From Paenibacillaceae bacterium (GTDB taxonomy: Bacteria > Bacillota > Bacilli > Paenibacillales > Paenibacillaceae), in NCBI GenBank assembly GCA_900766135.1, contig CAAFUF010000032.1, positions 62,001-126,000 on the forward strand: 64,000 nucleotides of DNA, written 5' to 3'. The notes under the pieces are model-generated. The model saw only the letters and a list, made by a program, of their open reading frames with translations, did no database searches and was not told the DNA's origin. A program made the position numbers and the translations under genes. This document shows positions 7,277-14,839 of this stretch, piece after piece (within the stretch, counting starts at the first letter, position 1; each line of letters starts with the position of its first letter).

Positions 7277-8656
7277 TCAAAAATTAACGGAAAATTGTCC
7301 GTCAATCTCCGCGCCCTTAGGCAACTCCCGCAACACTCCGTAGTCCATGAGCGCAATCAGCTCGATCACGAATCCCTCGCCACCGTTACGCCCCTTCTCG
7401 ACGCCGAGCGCCCCGTTACCATTCGCGGCATCGAACGAAAATAGGTTCGTCGCGATTTCAAGTACGGCTTTTGTCGTTTTGACCTGGTCACGTTTCGGAA
7501 GCTTGACCGCACGGTGCTCGCCCTCCTCCGTTTCCTGCCGCTCGGTGTGCGCCTGAATCGTATAGATTCCGACGACATCATGCGCGCCAATAATCGTCTC
7601 CAAGCGCCGAGCCGCCATCTCTGCCGCGCCGCCAGCGGTCTTATTTGCGTTGCGCCCGTACACGTCCGCCAAGCTGTAAAACGGATCGATAACAACGACG
7701 TCGATATCCGGTCGCATGTGGAGTTCGCGGTCCAAATCGTTAAGCGTGCGCGTCAAATTTGCGCCGCCTTTCGCCTGCAGGATGAGCTCGCCCGGATAGT
7801 ATTCGTTCAGCCGCGCCACCGTTTCGAGCATAAACGGTTCCAGTTCTGCATCCATTCGCCCGGCCAACATCGCCTTATTCGGTAGGCCTACTTCGCCCAG
7901 ACCATCCGCTTTAATCGCGCCATCACGCGCCGTCGCAATCGAAATCAAACGCGACAGCCACGGATACCATTTGACCTCGTACGACTTGACGAGAACCTTC
8001 GCTCCCTGCCGCAGTAGTTCGTCAACAAACACCGCGGACAGATACGTTTTGCCGCGCCCGGACTCCGCCATGATGCCGTAGACATCGCCGGAGTAGAGGC
8101 CGCCAATCTCCGCGTTGAGCTTATCGAACGGCGTTTTCCACAGCGTATAGCTTTCGCCGGCCTTACGCTTCTCATATTCCGCCTTAAACGCTCCGGCCAG
8201 TTCCGCCAAGCCTGCGCCGATATCGCGCTTTACCGTCGCCTTTGACTCGATCGACTCGCCGAGCTCGCGCAAGTATCGCCCAAAATCCGCCGGTGCAAGC
8301 TGCGCAAATTTATCGGCCAATTCCGACGGCACGCGCTTGCCGGTCTCGTCGTCCGTGTATCCGTTGATTTTGCGCAGGACTTCGCGTTTGGCTGCGTCGG
8401 CCTTAAGCTGCTCCGCTAGATACTCAAACGTATCGGTCACGCCCGGAATGTACGTGATGTCCGGGCACTCAGCGGCCAGTGTTGCGTAGGATGGCGCGCG
8501 GCCTCCGTTTTCTTGCGCATACTTGATGATAAAATCGTAGGCATGACGCGCGCCCGGCGTTTCAAAGTCATCGCTCGTGATTCCGTATTTGGTTAGCGCG
8601 TCGATGTTTCCGGCGTCGACGACCTTTGATAGTAGTTGCTCATCGTGTACTGCCAT
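7277..8656 (-). CDS. DnaB-like replicative helicase
   Basis: Hexameric 5'-3' helicase at the phage fork (family role). A 459-residue protein: the N-terminal 100 residues resemble the DnaB N-domain (EQLLSKVVDAGNIDALTKYGITSDDF), then a RecA-like motor with Walker A GIMAESGRGKT (194-204) and Walker B VVVIDPF (320-326). IYTIQAHTERQE lies in the expected place for the H3 motif, although helicases usually have Q or S there. Start ATG with GGAGGTG eight bases upstream. The loader gene lies immediately upstream. Confidence 0.85.
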   Translation of the reverse strand: MAVHDEQLLSKVVDAGNIDALTKYGITSDDFETPGARHAYDFIIKYAQENGGRAPSYATLAAECPDITYIPGVTDTFEYLAEQLKADAAKREVLRKINGYTDDETGKRVPSELADKFAQLAPADFGRYLRELGESIESKATVKRDIGAGLAELAGAFKAEYEKRKAGESYTLWKTPFDKLNAEIGGLYSGDVYGIMAESGRGKTYLSAVFVDELLRQGAKVLVKSYEVKWYPWLSRLISIATARDGAIKADGLGEVGLPNKAMLAGRMDAELEPFMLETVARLNEYYPGELILQAKGGANLTRTLNDLDRELHMRPDIDVVVIDPFYSLADVYGRNANKTAGGAAEMAARRLETIIGAHDVVGIYTIQAHTERQETEEGEHRAVKLPKRDQVKTTKAVLEIATNLFSFDAANGNGALGVEKGRNGGEGFVIELIALMDYGVLRELPKGAEIDGQFSVNF

Positions 8657-8674
8657 CTAGATATCACCTCCGTA

Positions 8675-9472
8675 TTATGATGCGCGAAGTCCGCGTTTAC
8701 TACCGCCCACAAACGGAACCACTCCGCACAAATCCCGCACACGATCCGCCAGCCGCGCATCGAAGATCTCGTCAAGTCCGGAGATCAAACGCTCATCTTC
8801 ACGGTACGATTTGATCGGAACATTACTCGTATATACCGTCGGGAGCCCATCCGTTACACGCGCGTTGATGATCGCGTGAAGATCCGCCCGGAACGCCTCG
8901 CTCGCGTCACGTACGCCAATATCGTCAAGAACCGCGAATGGAGCGGACTGCGCGGCGGTAAGTGCGCTGTAGTAGCGTGCGGCGGCCGGTTCTGCGATAT
9001 GGTCCGGTACGCGCGGCCGGTTAAATGCGTTATAATCCGTCTGCCATGCGTTAACGTCGAGAAAGTACGCCGGAAGATTCAACGGTTGCCCGTTCCGTTG
9101 AATCGTTCCGATATAGTGGCGTATGATCCACTCGTTTAATAGCGCAGCCGCCGTCGTTGTCTTACCGGTGCCGGGCGATTCACTAAATAGATATAGCGAT
9201 TTGATGCGCTCGCCCGTAAACTGCCGCGCGAATGTCTCGACGTAGGCCGCCGCGGTCTTGTACGCCTCAGTCTGCGCCTCTCGCGCCGGACTATTTGCGA
9301 GTGTGAGCCGCCGGTATTCCGCCGGTACGCCTGCCGCTCCGATCCGGCCGCCAAGGCCGTCCGCGCCATGAATTGCGACATACGACGGACAGATTGCGTT
9401 ACACTTTTCTCCGCCGGCCAATCGGCAATGTGCGGCGAGAATACAGTTGTCTGCGTGTGTTCCCGATTTCAT
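8675..9472 (-). CDS. DnaC/IstB-like helicase loader ATPase
   Basis: AAA+ ATPase that loads the adjacent DnaB-like helicase. 265 residues: a Cys/His-rich N-terminus (C10, C16, C24, C28, a possible zinc site), Walker A SESPGTGKTTTA (97-108), Walker B FAVLDDIG (about 179-186), sensor I YTSN, and an arginine-finger region FDARLADRVRDL near the C-terminus. Spacing matches DnaC/DnaI rather than clamp loaders. ATG with AAGGAGGGG upstream. An IS-type IstB protein is possible by sequence, but the replication context argues for a loader. Confidence 0.85.
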   Translation of the reverse strand: MKSGTHADNCILAAHCRLAGGEKCNAICPSYVAIHGADGLGGRIGAAGVPAEYRRLTLANSPAREAQTEAYKTAAAYVETFARQFTGERIKSLYLFSESPGTGKTTTAAALLNEWIIRHYIGTIQRNGQPLNLPAYFLDVNAWQTDYNAFNRPRVPDHIAEPAAARYYSALTAAQSAPFAVLDDIGVRDASEAFRADLHAIINARVTDGLPTVYTSNVPIKSYREDERLISGLDEIFDARLADRVRDLCGVVPFVGGSKRGLRAS

Positions 9473-9507
9473 TGCGCCCCTCCTTCGCTAAATTTTCGAA
9501 CGGTGCA

Positions 9508-9849
9508 TTACGGAAGGTTAATCTTAACGGCTATAACCTTTTCCCATGCGTAATTGGCGACCTCTATTTTCGCCTTTTCCCATGCCTCCTCATCTGTCAA
9601 ATTGGGTTCATCTGCCATATCGTCGAATTGTTTTTCAATTAACGTATCTTCATCCTCCGAGCGGATGTAAAGACGTTCATCCAGTGCGAAAATCTCATCA
9701 ACCTGTGCTTTTCCAAAACTACCAAGCCACCAATTATATCCGTCATCTGCAACGATTTCAGAGTCTACCATCGGTGTGATTCTCAAATCAGGATTTTCCT
9801 CGATCAGCCTAAGTAGTTCCTTCACATTCTCTTGTTGAGTCGTTTTCAT
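9508..9849 (-). CDS. phage protein of unknown function, 113 aa
   Basis: Begins MKTTQQENVKELLRLIEENPDLRITPMVDSE; GGAGG precedes the ATG at 9849, and a longer frame from 9879 was rejected. Acidic overall, with an aromatic GYNWWLGSFGKAQ motif in the middle and a YAWEKVIAVKI strand at the end. The pattern is one I associate with a recurring small Firmicute phage family without known function. No membrane or signal segments. Confidence 0.6.
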   Translation of the reverse strand: MKTTQQENVKELLRLIEENPDLRITPMVDSEIVADDGYNWWLGSFGKAQVDEIFALDERLYIRSEDEDTLIEKQFDDMADEPNLTDEEAWEKAKIEVANYAWEKVIAVKINLP

Positions 9850-9894
9850 GCTCTCTATTCCTCCTCGTTTGTGTCGCATAATGGATCTTTACCG

Positions 9895-10296
9895 CTACAG
9901 CCACGCTGCCATCTCCTCCGCACTCATCGCGCCCGCCACCGCTTCCTCAACGCCGGCCTTACGCTTCTGTTCCGCGAGCACTTGCGGCATAATCCGCGGC
10001 AACATGTACGCGATCAAAAAGCCGGCCGTCAACTGCGGATACCTGGCGCTAGGCTTGTACTCCGCGAAGGCTTGCGTGATCGTTTCGCGCAAGGCATCCG
10101 CCCCGTACTCGTTAAGCGCGCGCTTGATTACGCCCTGCTCAAACTGCCAGCCGCGCAAAGGTACGTACTTGTCAACGCCAAATTTCTCCGCGTTCAGGTC
10201 GATGATCATGGCGTGTACCGTGCGGACATTCCAGTGTTCGAGCGGGAGGTTGCGCCAGTCTGCGCGCTGCTCTGCGGTGATTTTAGGCCGCGCCAT
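9895..10296 (-). CDS. phage protein of unknown function, 133 aa
   Basis: Starts MARPKITAEQRADWRNLPLEHWNVRT; the ATG overlaps the preceding stop as TAATG, indicating coupling. Mostly helical, with a middle segment VPLRGWQFEQGVIKRALNEYGADALRETI and an Ala/Glu-rich C-terminal helix ending EEMAAWL. It could be a replication accessory protein by location, but no motif shows it. Confidence 0.55.
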   Translation of the reverse strand: MARPKITAEQRADWRNLPLEHWNVRTVHAMIIDLNAEKFGVDKYVPLRGWQFEQGVIKRALNEYGADALRETITQAFAEYKPSARYPQLTAGFLIAYMLPRIMPQVLAEQKRKAGVEEAVAGAMSAEEMAAWL

Positions 10297-10625
10297 TACG
10301 CATACCCCCGATAGTGATGCGGCGTCGCCTCTAGATACTCGCGTTGCTGACGTAGAAACTCAACTTCCGCCTCGGCTGTTTTGAGCGCGTCTTCCGCGCT
10401 GATTGCCCTCCGAATCGCGTGCGGCCAGCCTTCGCGGGCTTCTGCGATAAAGCTTGCGTCCTTAATTCCGTCAGCATCCGGAGGAGTTGTGATTCGTCTT
10501 CTCCGCGATCCGTTTGGTTGCCGTATTTCATTCGCCGGACCGCCGCCAACAAACCAAGGCCCCGGCGTCGCCGCCTCGCACAGCGCCAAATCCGCCGCCA
10601 AGTCGCGTTTTGTTTCCGTTGTCAT
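10296..10625 (-). CDS. Ea22-like phage accessory protein
   Basis: A 109-residue protein with an early DLAADLALCEAATPGPWF motif, the CxxATPGPW signature common in phage Ea22-like and related early-region proteins of unknown role. It then has a polar stretch and a helical C-terminus (DALKTAEAEVEFLRQQREYL). ATG with GGAGGTG eight bases upstream. It is the first gene after the sigma-A promoter and SOS-box candidate at 10647-10710. Confidence 0.55.
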   Translation of the reverse strand: MTTETKRDLAADLALCEAATPGPWFVGGGPANEIRQPNGSRRRRITTPPDADGIKDASFIAEAREGWPHAIRRAISAEDALKTAEAEVEFLRQQREYLEATPHHYRGYA

Positions 10626-10646
10626 TTCGCTGACACCTCCGTTTAT

Positions 10647-10710
10647 CGAACGTTTGTTCTTATTTTACACCGATGTTGCCGTTTTGACAACCGCAATTTA
10701 CCGAATCGGT
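10647..10710 (-). promoter_or_regulatory. sigma-A promoter with SOS-box-like site and upstream palindrome
   Basis: Minus strand: TTGTCA (10685-10690), 17-bp spacer, TAAAAT (10662-10667), then AGAACAAACGTTCG (10647-10660), whose GAAC-N4-GTTC core matches the Bacillus LexA box. An ACCG-AAT-CGGT palindrome (10700-10710) sits about 10 bp upstream of the -35. The promoter lies inside the 3' end of the upstream gene, so it can uncouple downstream genes. Confidence 0.65.
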
Positions 10711-10935
10711 AATGATGTCGATTACCTTCCGCCCGATCCGAATCCGCTCATTGCCGCCAACCTCACGCATCAAGTCCGGCCGATTACGCCGTACTTCGCC
10801 CGTCGACTCCACCACGCCAATATCGTGCAATATCCGCGGAATAAGCCGCTCGTTCGTCCGCAGAGTAGTGCAACATACCGGCGCGTCTACGTCGCCTATT
10901 AGCGCGGTAAAATGACGGTAAAAGTCCGTAGTCAT
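10660..10935 (-). CDS. phage protein of unknown function, 91 aa
   Basis: Begins MTTDFYRHFTALIGDVDAPVCC at 10935, overlapping the stop of the small membrane-protein gene as ATGA. The C-terminus (CGCQNGNIGVK) is encoded across the promoter for the next transcript. Basic middle region with several Arg; four cysteines. Family not recognised. Confidence 0.45.
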   Translation of the reverse strand: MTTDFYRHFTALIGDVDAPVCCTTLRTNERLIPRILHDIGVVESTGEVRRNRPDLMREVGGNERIRIGRKVIDIITDSVNCGCQNGNIGVK

Positions 10936-11120
10936 TGCGCCGCTACTCCGACAATAAACGCTACGCACACGGCCGTCGCGGAGAATGATGTGAGGAACAA
11001 CGCCAACGGACCGCGCTTTATTCCCGTCTCCGTCAACGCAAATCCACTGCCTAACGCGACGACTGCGTTAAGGCTGCCGAATACCCACGCGAGCGTCTCG
11101 AAAAATACGAGCCAGTTCAT
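10932..11120 (-). CDS. small two-helix membrane protein, 62 aa
   Basis: Two hydrophobic helices (about residues 4-27 and 38-60) joined by a short basic loop (TETGIKRGP). No lysis-gene motifs; in this early region a holin role is unlikely but cannot be excluded from sequence. Its ATG overlaps the upstream gene's stop (TAATG), so the two are coupled. Confidence 0.5.
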   Translation of the reverse strand: MNWLVFFETLAWVFGSLNAVVALGSGFALTETGIKRGPLALFLTSFSATAVCVAFIVGVAAQ

Positions 11121-11488
11121 TACGCGTTCACCCCTTCGATACGGATGCCGAGCGTATTCAGCGTAAAATTGATCCCGTCAGCGTGCGCCTTTGATAGCGG
11201 AGTTGCTTCGTATCCGTCGCTCCCTAGCGCATGCCGGACGTAGAGTTTGCGAATTGCAGCGTGCGCACGTTCTTCCTCCGTCTGCTCACGTTCGTAACCG
11301 TTGACCAGCGCGGCTAATAGCGTGTCGAACGGGATCGAGCGTAATGCTTCCGCCTCTTTCGCTCGGCAGGCCGCCTGTCCACCATTTGCGCGCAATTCGA
11401 TAATACATTCGTTTGACCACGGATAGCCTTTGCGGAGTTTTTCGATCGCGTCCGCAACCTCCGCCGGAATCGTAACCTTTTCGCTCAT
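11120..11488 (-). CDS. phage protein of unknown function, 122 aa
   Basis: MSEKVTIPAEVADAIEKLRKGYPWSNECIIEL..., with a helical middle (TLLAALVNGYEREQTEEERAHAAIRKLYVRH) typical of small phage DUF1642-like proteins; the match is by eye and weak. ATG with AAAGGGTG upstream; it overlaps the stop of a 21-aa ORF as ATGA and its own stop overlaps the membrane-protein start. Confidence 0.5.
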   Translation of the reverse strand: MSEKVTIPAEVADAIEKLRKGYPWSNECIIELRANGGQAACRAKEAEALRSIPFDTLLAALVNGYEREQTEEERAHAAIRKLYVRHALGSDGYEATPLSKAHADGINFTLNTLGIRIEGVNA

Positions 11489-11550
11489 TTGCGATCACCC
11501 TTTCCGTAGTGTTCAAGAATATCTTCTACCGTTTCTAGCGTTTTGTTCAA
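11485..11550 (-). CDS. putative 21-aa coupled peptide
   Basis: TTG at 11550 (GGGGG about 11 bases upstream) opens 21 codons, LNKTLETVEDILEHYGKGDRK, ending in a TGA that overlaps the ATG of the next gene. Either a true small phage peptide or a leader that couples translation. No promoter could be fixed, although TATAAC/TATATA words lie just upstream. Confidence 0.35.
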   Translation of the reverse strand: MNKTLETVEDILEHYGKGDRK

Positions 11551-11637
11551 CTTGCGAAAAACCCCCTATATATTAGTTATATGGTAGCGGGCCGAAAGCA
11601 CACGGCCGACGATAATTTGCGATAGTTCTCCACGCCG

Positions 11638-12057
11638 TTACCGTGTCTCTTCATCGTCAATTTTGTCGCCATCGCCCTTGTCAGTCCAGCGCTTTGTTTC
11701 TTCCGATACCCACCGGCCGCCGTCCTGAACGTCACACCGCAGGTTCTTCGGATTCATTGCGCGGTCAACTTCGCGCTGAACCTCATCAAGCCGACCCATC
11801 AGACGCGCGCATTCTATCCGGTGCCACTTGCGGAACTTCTCCGACTCCGCCATGCGCCGGAACGCCGTCCGCTTGTTCATGTGCTGGCTGCGCTCATCCC
11901 GCGACTCTCCGACAGCGCCCGACGCGAGATGCGTTATTCTCACGCCAGAATCCGTCGTGTTCTGATGCTGGCCTCCCTTGCCGCCGGATCGGAACGTATC
12001 GACGCGACAATCCGCAAGCGTAACGGTAAATAGTAGTTCGCGCCCACCCTTCGCCAC
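11638..12057 (-). CDS. stand-alone GGQ-domain protein (class I release factor-like)
   Basis: A 139-residue protein carrying the peptidyl-tRNA hydrolysis loop of class I release factors: FRSGGKGGQHQNTTDSGVRI (residues 22-41, with G28-G29-Q30), followed by THLASGAVGESRDERSQHMNK. Codon-recognition domains of RF1/RF2 are absent, as in ArfB/YaeJ and other rescue factors. The basic C-terminal tail typical of ArfB is not obvious; the end is acidic (DKGDGDKIDDEE). A GTG at 12057, ten bases after AGGAG, is preferred to an ATG three codons earlier that abuts the ribosome site. It may rescue stalled ribosomes or act on translation during infection; this is inferred. Confidence 0.75.
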   Translation of the reverse strand: MAKGGRELLFTVTLADCRVDTFRSGGKGGQHQNTTDSGVRITHLASGAVGESRDERSQHMNKRTAFRRMAESEKFRKWHRIECARLMGRLDEVQREVDRAMNPKNLRCDVQDGGRWVSEETKRWTDKGDGDKIDDEETR

Positions 12058-12134
12058 TGTTACCATTCTCCTTTCGTTTTACCGTCAAATTAGCGTTCTT
12101 TTACGCTACCCTACCGTTTCCCCTCCGCGCCTAC

Positions 12135-12491
12135 TTACGACGCTAATTCCACGCGAAAATCACGCAATCCGCCCGCCTGCAACGCTACAACAATCGAATC
12201 GGTCTGCGCCGTCAACTCTGCGATAAACTGTTCGAGCGTTTCGGCGTTACCGCGCGAAGCTGCCCGCATGCGTGCGCTATTGAGCGCGGCAACGAGTCCG
12301 GAGGGAGTAAGCCCATAGTAGCCGGCGTCGACCCACGTTTCGCGCGGCGTAGGTGAAAGCGTTGGATCAGCGGCAACACGCGCTTTCCAGTTCGGGGCGA
12401 GCGTTGGGTCGACGAGCTTGCGCTCCTTTACGATAAACTGCGTTCCGTCCGTTGTGAGTGCAAAATCCTCCGTGAGTTTTACGTTAATCAT
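12135..12491 (-). CDS. phage protein of unknown function, 118 aa
   Basis: MINVKLTEDFALTTDGTQFIVKERKLVDP, then YYGLTPSGLVAALNSARMRAASRGNAETLEQFIAELTAQTDSI. This layout, with an N-terminal beta hairpin followed by a helical ETLEQFIAEL segment, recurs in Gram-positive phage early regions; no function is known to me. GGAGGTG precedes the ATG. Confidence 0.55.
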   Translation of the reverse strand: MINVKLTEDFALTTDGTQFIVKERKLVDPTLAPNWKARVAADPTLSPTPRETWVDAGYYGLTPSGLVAALNSARMRAASRGNAETLEQFIAELTAQTDSIVVALQAGGLRDFRVELAS

Positions 12492-12518
12492 GCGACTGCA
12501 CCTCCGTTTAATATTGGG

Positions 12519-13028
12519 TTACTTCAACTTTGCGTTTCCGTTACTACGACGTCTTTGGCGACTATTCGGCTTTTTGCGGGTTTTGCGAGGAACTCCTACG
12601 TTTACGACTCCGGTATATTCGTCGATAAACTTCTTCAACGAAGGGCCGTGTCCCATTCGCACGTAACCATCCACGAGCCGCTCTCCGTAGAGAAGCGATT
12701 TCCGATCCAACTTTATCCCTGTATGTTGATGGAAATCTTCATAAATCGCCGTATAGACTGTTCCGCGCTGGTTGGCGTTTCCGTAATCCGCTCCAATCTT
12801 CCCCATGTAAGTTCTTACAGAATTTATGACTTGATCTGTTAGTGTCTTAGAGTCAATTCCGCGTAGATTAGGCTGCCTAGGGCTTGTTTGTTGAAGCAAG
12901 AGAGCGGAAACTTGCATCTCCAATTCCCCGACCTTTTGTGTGAGAGATACGACATGCTCGATAAAACTTTGAATTGCTGTGAATCCCGTCACCACATTTT
13001 CGAACTCTCCGAACTTTTGAATTTCCAT
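12519..13028 (-). CDS. phage protein, possibly with an ORF6C-like C-terminal domain
   Basis: 169 residues. The N-terminal half is a likely coiled coil (SFIEHVVSLTQKVGELEMQVSALLLQQ). The middle (NQRGTVYTAIYEDFHQHTGIKLDRKSLLYGE) loosely resembles the ORF6C domain of phage antirepressors, and the C-terminus is very basic (RKTRKKPNSRQRRRS), suggesting nucleic-acid binding. The ORF6C comparison is weak. ATG with AAAGGAG upstream. Confidence 0.45.
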   Translation of the reverse strand: MEIQKFGEFENVVTGFTAIQSFIEHVVSLTQKVGELEMQVSALLLQQTSPRQPNLRGIDSKTLTDQVINSVRTYMGKIGADYGNANQRGTVYTAIYEDFHQHTGIKLDRKSLLYGERLVDGYVRMGHGPSLKKFIDEYTGVVNVGVPRKTRKKPNSRQRRRSNGNAKLK

Positions 13029-13053
13029 TCAAAACACTCTCCTTTTGGCTGGT

Positions 13054-13842
13054 TTATATTTCAATCACATCAACAGAGCCGTTGAGTGCTCTTTTTAGTG
13101 AGTGAGTAAATCGCTCAAGCGCATCGACTACGTTCTCCAATTCCTCGCGGGAGCGTTCGCCTAATGCCTGAATCTGCCTATCGTAGTATTGGAAGAAACC
13201 GAAATCTTCGAGGACCGCGCCAACGGCTTCGGACAACCGTTGCACGTTTCCGTTTATCAAAACATCGCTGGTCACTTTCATCGGATCACTCGCGGTGTTA
13301 TCGACATATACGTATTCCACGCGCGGAGGCTGTTCGCTGATTGATTCGAGAGTGTCTCGTACCGTTTCGTAATCATCCTCCGCTTTCTGTGCGCGTGCTT
13401 CCGCCTGTTCCCGCGCTTCCCTTTCCCGCTCACATCGTTCGCGTTCTTCTTTAAGTGCCGCCTTAACTTCGCGCAGCTCGCGTACGGTCATTTCATCGAC
13501 CGTTTTAGTTGCGCCGGACTTGAGCGTGTGTTCTCGCGTGCGTTCTTCGGGCGGTAGCGTTGCGATTTCGTAGAGGGCGGAAATTCCAATTTGACTCGAC
13601 GTCGAGTCGTCTCCGCCCAACTCATCGAATACTACGATGAATTTATCCGCTGTTTTTCTATCCATTCCGATAGATTCCGAGCACCAACGCGACCACTGAC
13701 CGTGCGCCAGATCGTTCTCCTTGACGTGTTTGAGGCGGCGGCCAATCTCGAAAATCGCTTCGCCGGCGACGCGCTTGTAGGCGTTGATTTCGGCGGTGAG
13801 CGTCAGTAGGTCAGATGTTAATTCGCTTATCTGCGCCCCCAT
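13054..13842 (-). CDS. DUF3102-family phage protein
   Basis: 262 residues. The N-terminal 90 residues match the DUF3102 pattern: LTAEINAYKRVAGEAIFEIGRRLKHVKEN-x-HGQWSRWCSE, then DRKTADKFIVVFDEL. This helical domain occurs in Firmicute phages and plasmids; its role is unknown, though KorB/ParB-like DNA binding has been suggested for similar layouts. Residues 125-175 form a Glu/Arg-rich coiled coil. The ATG at 13842 (GGGGCGGGC upstream) was chosen over an upstream ATG inside a basic extension. Confidence 0.65.
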   Translation of the reverse strand: MGAQISELTSDLLTLTAEINAYKRVAGEAIFEIGRRLKHVKENDLAHGQWSRWCSESIGMDRKTADKFIVVFDELGGDDSTSSQIGISALYEIATLPPEERTREHTLKSGATKTVDEMTVRELREVKAALKEERERCEREREAREQAEARAQKAEDDYETVRDTLESISEQPPRVEYVYVDNTASDPMKVTSDVLINGNVQRLSEAVGAVLEDFGFFQYYDRQIQALGERSREELENVVDALERFTHSLKRALNGSVDVIEI

Positions 13843-13846
13843 TCTG

Positions 13847-14203
13847 CTACGCCCGCCCCTCTTTAATGCTCCGAATCTCACCGAGTATGTGGTGGACCGC
13901 AAACGCGTAATTAATCCGGTGTTCCCTCGAATACGATGTCTGCGTAAATTGATACGCCAGCTTACGCGCCAGGCCGTTCATTTTCTCCGTCTTAATCCGC
14001 GCCAGGGCGACGCGATCCACATACGCGTCAACAAAGCGAGAAATTTCCGGTAATACGTCCTCGCCGTCCCAAACCGATGAAAATGCGGTGATTAACGCTT
14101 TTTCGCGGTTGCAGAATAGTCCGACCACGGTTCTGTTCGTATCTAGCGTTTCGCTTACGATGTGCTCTTCATTGCAGTAGTGGCAAAAAGTTTTACGTTC
14201 CAT
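13847..14203 (-). CDS. small zinc-ribbon-like phage protein
   Basis: 118 residues beginning MERKTFCHYCNEEHIV: CHYC at residues 7-10, H14 and a later C31 could bind zinc. The rest is helical (ISRFVDAYVDRVALARIKTEKMNGLARKLAYQ). No family recognised. GGAGGT precedes the ATG. Confidence 0.5.
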   Translation of the reverse strand: MERKTFCHYCNEEHIVSETLDTNRTVVGLFCNREKALITAFSSVWDGEDVLPEISRFVDAYVDRVALARIKTEKMNGLARKLAYQFTQTSYSREHRINYAFAVHHILGEIRSIKEGRA

Positions 14204-14220
14204 TTGTACGTACCTCCGTT

Positions 14221-14577
14221 TTAATTTTCAATTAGAATTTCCTTTATACCGCGGCGACCACCAACCGGAAAAGGAATTACGTTATCCTCTGTTGAAACGC
14301 AGTCGGCATATCTCGTTTTAAAGTCTTCCTTACAGACCGCGAAAGATTTTAGAAGTAGCTTGAGTATTTCGGAGTACAGTTCCGGATCAACCTCAGCAAC
14401 CTCATAAATAAGTGCAAGAGCTGCTGGCGCTACGTGTGTGTACGCATAGACTGCCGGAGTGTCAACGGTACTGGCTCGCTCCAATATTCGAGATACCTCA
14501 AAACCCTCGTCATAAATAAAATCGGAATCCCACAAAAACGCCGCGTCCCGGAAACTTATTTCGTCTGGTTTTGCCAT
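14221..14577 (-). CDS. phage protein of unknown function, 118 aa
   Basis: MAKPDEISFRDAAFLWDSDFIYDEG..., acidic, with an alpha-helical middle (VAPAALALIYEVAEVDPELYSEILKLLLKSF). The end, DNVIPFPVGGRRGIKEILIEN, is short and polar. No motif recognised. AAAGGGG precedes the ATG; it is the first gene after the palindrome-rich region 14578-14839. Confidence 0.5.
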   Translation of the reverse strand: MAKPDEISFRDAAFLWDSDFIYDEGFEVSRILERASTVDTPAVYAYTHVAPAALALIYEVAEVDPELYSEILKLLLKSFAVCKEDFKTRYADCVSTEDNVIPFPVGGRRGIKEILIEN

Positions 14578-14839
14578 GCGCCTTCCCCTTTCTTTTCTTC
14601 TTCGAGTAAACTCTCATCTACGCGAAGAAAATATATCAATGATATATCTCTGTGCGCGTAAGGTATTTCTTGCATCAATTGCTCCGCGAGGTTCAATGAG
14701 CGAAAGCGAATTTAACCGAAGCGGTAATGTTTTATCTAGTTATATAGTGGTTCTTGTTAAAACCATGGTTATAGTTAGTGTCATCGTTTACCGTGTCGGT
14801 GACCACCGTGTCGGTAACCTGTGACATGGACTGTAAAAG
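14578..14839. promoter_or_regulatory. palindrome-rich regulatory region between two leftward transcripts
   Basis: 262 bases without a gene. It holds a 17-bp palindrome ATATATCA-A-TGATATAT (14631-14647), the palindrome AACCATGGTT (14761-14770) and three ACCG-N3-CGGT sites at 14715-14725, 14790-14800 and 14805-14815, the last two in tandem 15 bp apart. No -35/-10 pair could be assigned firmly. Likely the control region for the gene starting at 14577. Confidence 0.6.
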
